Of a stretch of 64,000 bases of DNA, positions 62,672 through 64,000 are shown one piece after another (within the stretch, counting starts at the first letter, position 1; each line of letters opens with the position of its first letter). The translations under genes were made by a program, and so were the position numbers. Source of the stretch: Actinomycetota bacterium (GTDB taxonomy: Bacteria; Actinomycetota; Actinomycetes; Streptosporangiales; Streptosporangiaceae); contig DAHVDE010000037.1 of the NCBI GenBank assembly GCA_027313705.1, forward strand, positions 62,001 to 126,000, given 5' to 3'. The notes under the pieces were generated by a model, which was not told the DNA's origin, ran no database searches, and worked only from the letters and a program-made list of their open reading frames with translations.

Positions 62672-64000
62672 GCGAGAACGGCGTGAGCGAGAACGGCGTG
62701 AGCGAGAGCAACGGGCAGGCACCGCCGGCCGGCGTGGGGGAGCGGGTCACCCCGGCGCGGGACCTGCGGCCAGCCGGGGGCGGCATGGGCGGGCGGGGTC
62801 CTGCCGCGTTCATGGGCGGGATGTCGACAGAGAAAGCGCTCAACTTCGGCGGGTCGAGCAAGCGGCTGCTGCGAATGCTCGCGCCCCAGCGGGCGCTCAT
62901 GGTGACCGCGATAGTGCTTGGCGTGCTCAGCGTGGCCTTTTCCGTGACCGGTCCCAAGGTGCTCGGCAACGTCACGAACCTGATTTTCGACGGCTTTATC
63001 AGCAGCAAGATTCCCGCCGGGATCACCAAGGCCGGCTTCGTGCGGCACCTGCGCGCGACCGGTCACGGAACGCAGGCGAAGCTGGTCGGCGCGCTGAACC
63101 TCACGCCAGGCCGCGGCATCAACTTTGGCGACGTGGGCCGCGCGCTGCTCCTGGTCGCCCTCATCTACATCGCCTCGGCGTTGTGCAGCGCCATCCAGGG
63201 CCGGGTGGTGGCCAAGATGGTGCAGCGGGCCATCTTCGAATTGCGCCGTCAGGTCGAGGAGAAGCTGTCGCGGCTGCCGCTCAGCTACTTCGACCGGCAG
63301 CCGCGCGGTGAGATCCTGAGCCGGGTCACCAACGACATCGACAACCTGGCGCAGTCGCTCCAGCAGACAATGAGCCAGGTCGTGCTTTCCCTGCTGACCA
63401 TCGTCGGCGTGCTTGCGGTGATGTTCTGGATATCCTGGCTGCTGGCGATTATCGCCCTGGTGACTGTTCCCGCCTCGGTGCTCATCGTCATGCGGATCGG
63501 CAAGCGGGCACAGCCGCAGTTCATCAGGCAGTGGTCGACCACCGGCAAGCTCAACGGCCATATCGAGGAGAATTTCACCGGCCATACCCTGGTCAAGGTA
63601 TTCGGTCAGTCGCAGGCGTCGATAGCCGCCTTCACCGAGCAGAACGAGAGACTGTTCCAGTCCAGCTACCGCGCCCAGTTCATCTCCGGCATGATCCAGC
63701 CGGCCATGATGTTCATCGGGAACCTGAACTACGTGCTCGTCGCCGTCGTCGGGGCACTGCGGGTCGCCTCAGGCGCGCTGTCGCTCGGTGACGTGCAGGC
63801 CTTCATACAGTACTCGCGGCAGTTCAGCCAGCCGCTGACCCAGGTGGCCAGCATGGCCAACCTGCTCCAGTCCGGGGTCGCCTCGGCGGAGCGGGTGTTC
63901 GCGCTGCTCGACGCCGACGAGCAGGAGCCTGACCCGGCCGAGCCGGTCAGGCCGGAGGTCGTGACCGGCAAGGTGTCCTTCCGTGACGTGTCATTCAGGT
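62668..64000 (+). CDS. ABC exporter half-transporter 2, 3' end outside window
   Basis: About 444 residues visible; the gene runs off the right edge just as the NBD begins (GKVSFRDVSFR). A long hydrophilic N-terminus (1-75) contains SENGVSENGVSESNG, encoded by a 15-bp tandem repeat, and a Gly/Met-rich stretch (GGGMGGRGPAAFMGGM). Six membrane helices follow, with an extended loop of about 45 residues after the first. SYFDRQPRGEILSRVTNDID is the coupling segment and FGQSQASIAAF a typical later block. GTG 62668 overlaps the stop of half-transporter 1 as GTGA. It should supply the canonical ATP site of the heterodimer. Confidence 0.9.
   Translation, partial: MSENGVSENGVSESNGQAPPAGVGERVTPARDLRPAGGGMGGRGPAAFMGGMSTEKALNFGGSSKRLLRMLAPQRALMVTAIVLGVLSVAFSVTGPKVLGNVTNLIFDGFISSKIPAGITKAGFVRHLRATGHGTQAKLVGALNLTPGRGINFGDVGRALLLVALIYIASALCSAIQGRVVAKMVQRAIFELRRQVEEKLSRLPLSYFDRQPRGEILSRVTNDIDNLAQSLQQTMSQVVLSLLTIVGVLAVMFWISWLLAIIALVTVPASVLIVMRIGKRAQPQFIRQWSTTGKLNGHIEENFTGHTLVKVFGQSQASIAAFTEQNERLFQSSYRAQFISGMIQPAMMFIGNLNYVLVAVVGALRVASGALSLGDVQAFIQYSRQFSQPLTQVASMANLLQSGVASAERVFALLDADEQEPDPAEPVRPEVVTGKVSFRDVSFR

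Overview
The window reads as chromosomal DNA of a high-GC filamentous actinomycete. The evidence is strong G/C third-position codon use, many GTG/TTG starts, tightly overlapping operons, and typical actinobacterial genes: a WhiB protein, Lsr2, OpcA, acVLRF1, an F420-type luciferase-like oxidoreductase, and a SufR-led SUF operon lying close to the pentose-phosphate genes. A Streptosporangiales-like or Trebonia-like organism is my guess, not a demonstrated identity.

Layout. 1-4.1 kb: the end of a RibD-type reductase, then a decayed stretch with a MerR remnant, a twice-broken lipoprotein gene, one intact DUF222/HNH protein and a broken DUF5919 gene. 4.2-9.5 kb (minus strand): glgX, an AidB-like acyl-CoA dehydrogenase, an APS-type cysH, a tiny Cys-rich protein and whiB. 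10-13 kb: a Tyr/Gly-rich protein, lsr2, an MscS channel and a SatP/YaaH transporter. 13.3-19.9 kb: the operon tkt-tal-zwf-opcA-pgl, in which pgl appears to start with ATT. 20-23.7 kb: an ABC exporter, an EamA exporter and ctaA (heme A synthase). 23.8-26.6 kb: an RCC1-repeat protein facing an S10 peptidase. 26.6-33.6 kb: permease, glutamine-synthetase-like ligase, aldehyde dehydrogenase, SDR and gamma-glutamyl hydrolase, with a divergent FadR-type regulator and a TGGTCT-n6-AGACCA operator. This set suits gamma-glutamylation of an amino-alcohol such as ethanolamine. 33.6-34.9 kb: a wrecked P450 gene and an SCO6745-family gene. 35-41.5 kb: sufR-sufB-sufD-Rieske-sufC-sufS-sufU-sufT, then acVLRF1.

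42.2-46.4 kb (minus strand) is the most interesting region. It is a compact four-gene unit: TIR protein, P-loop NTPase-like protein, SPFH-like protein and small membrane protein. The C-terminus of the TIR protein and the N-terminus of the NTPase share a short motif (FIGxS-x3-V-x-I). This resembles effector/NLR pairs joined by amyloid-like signalling motifs, so the operon is a candidate immune (conflict) system.

46.5-64 kb: a tandem-YbjQ protein, an LLM oxidoreductase, gnd, a secreted protein, leuA with a visible leader peptide (three Leu codons) and attenuator hairpin, a flavodoxin with a DosR-like box, a GT-C mannosyltransferase-like protein, an ATPase-LuxR regulator, ogt, an ada-alkA fusion, and a TetR regulator with two ABC half-exporters, the last running off the window. 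No rRNA, tRNA, CRISPR array or intact transposon was recognised.
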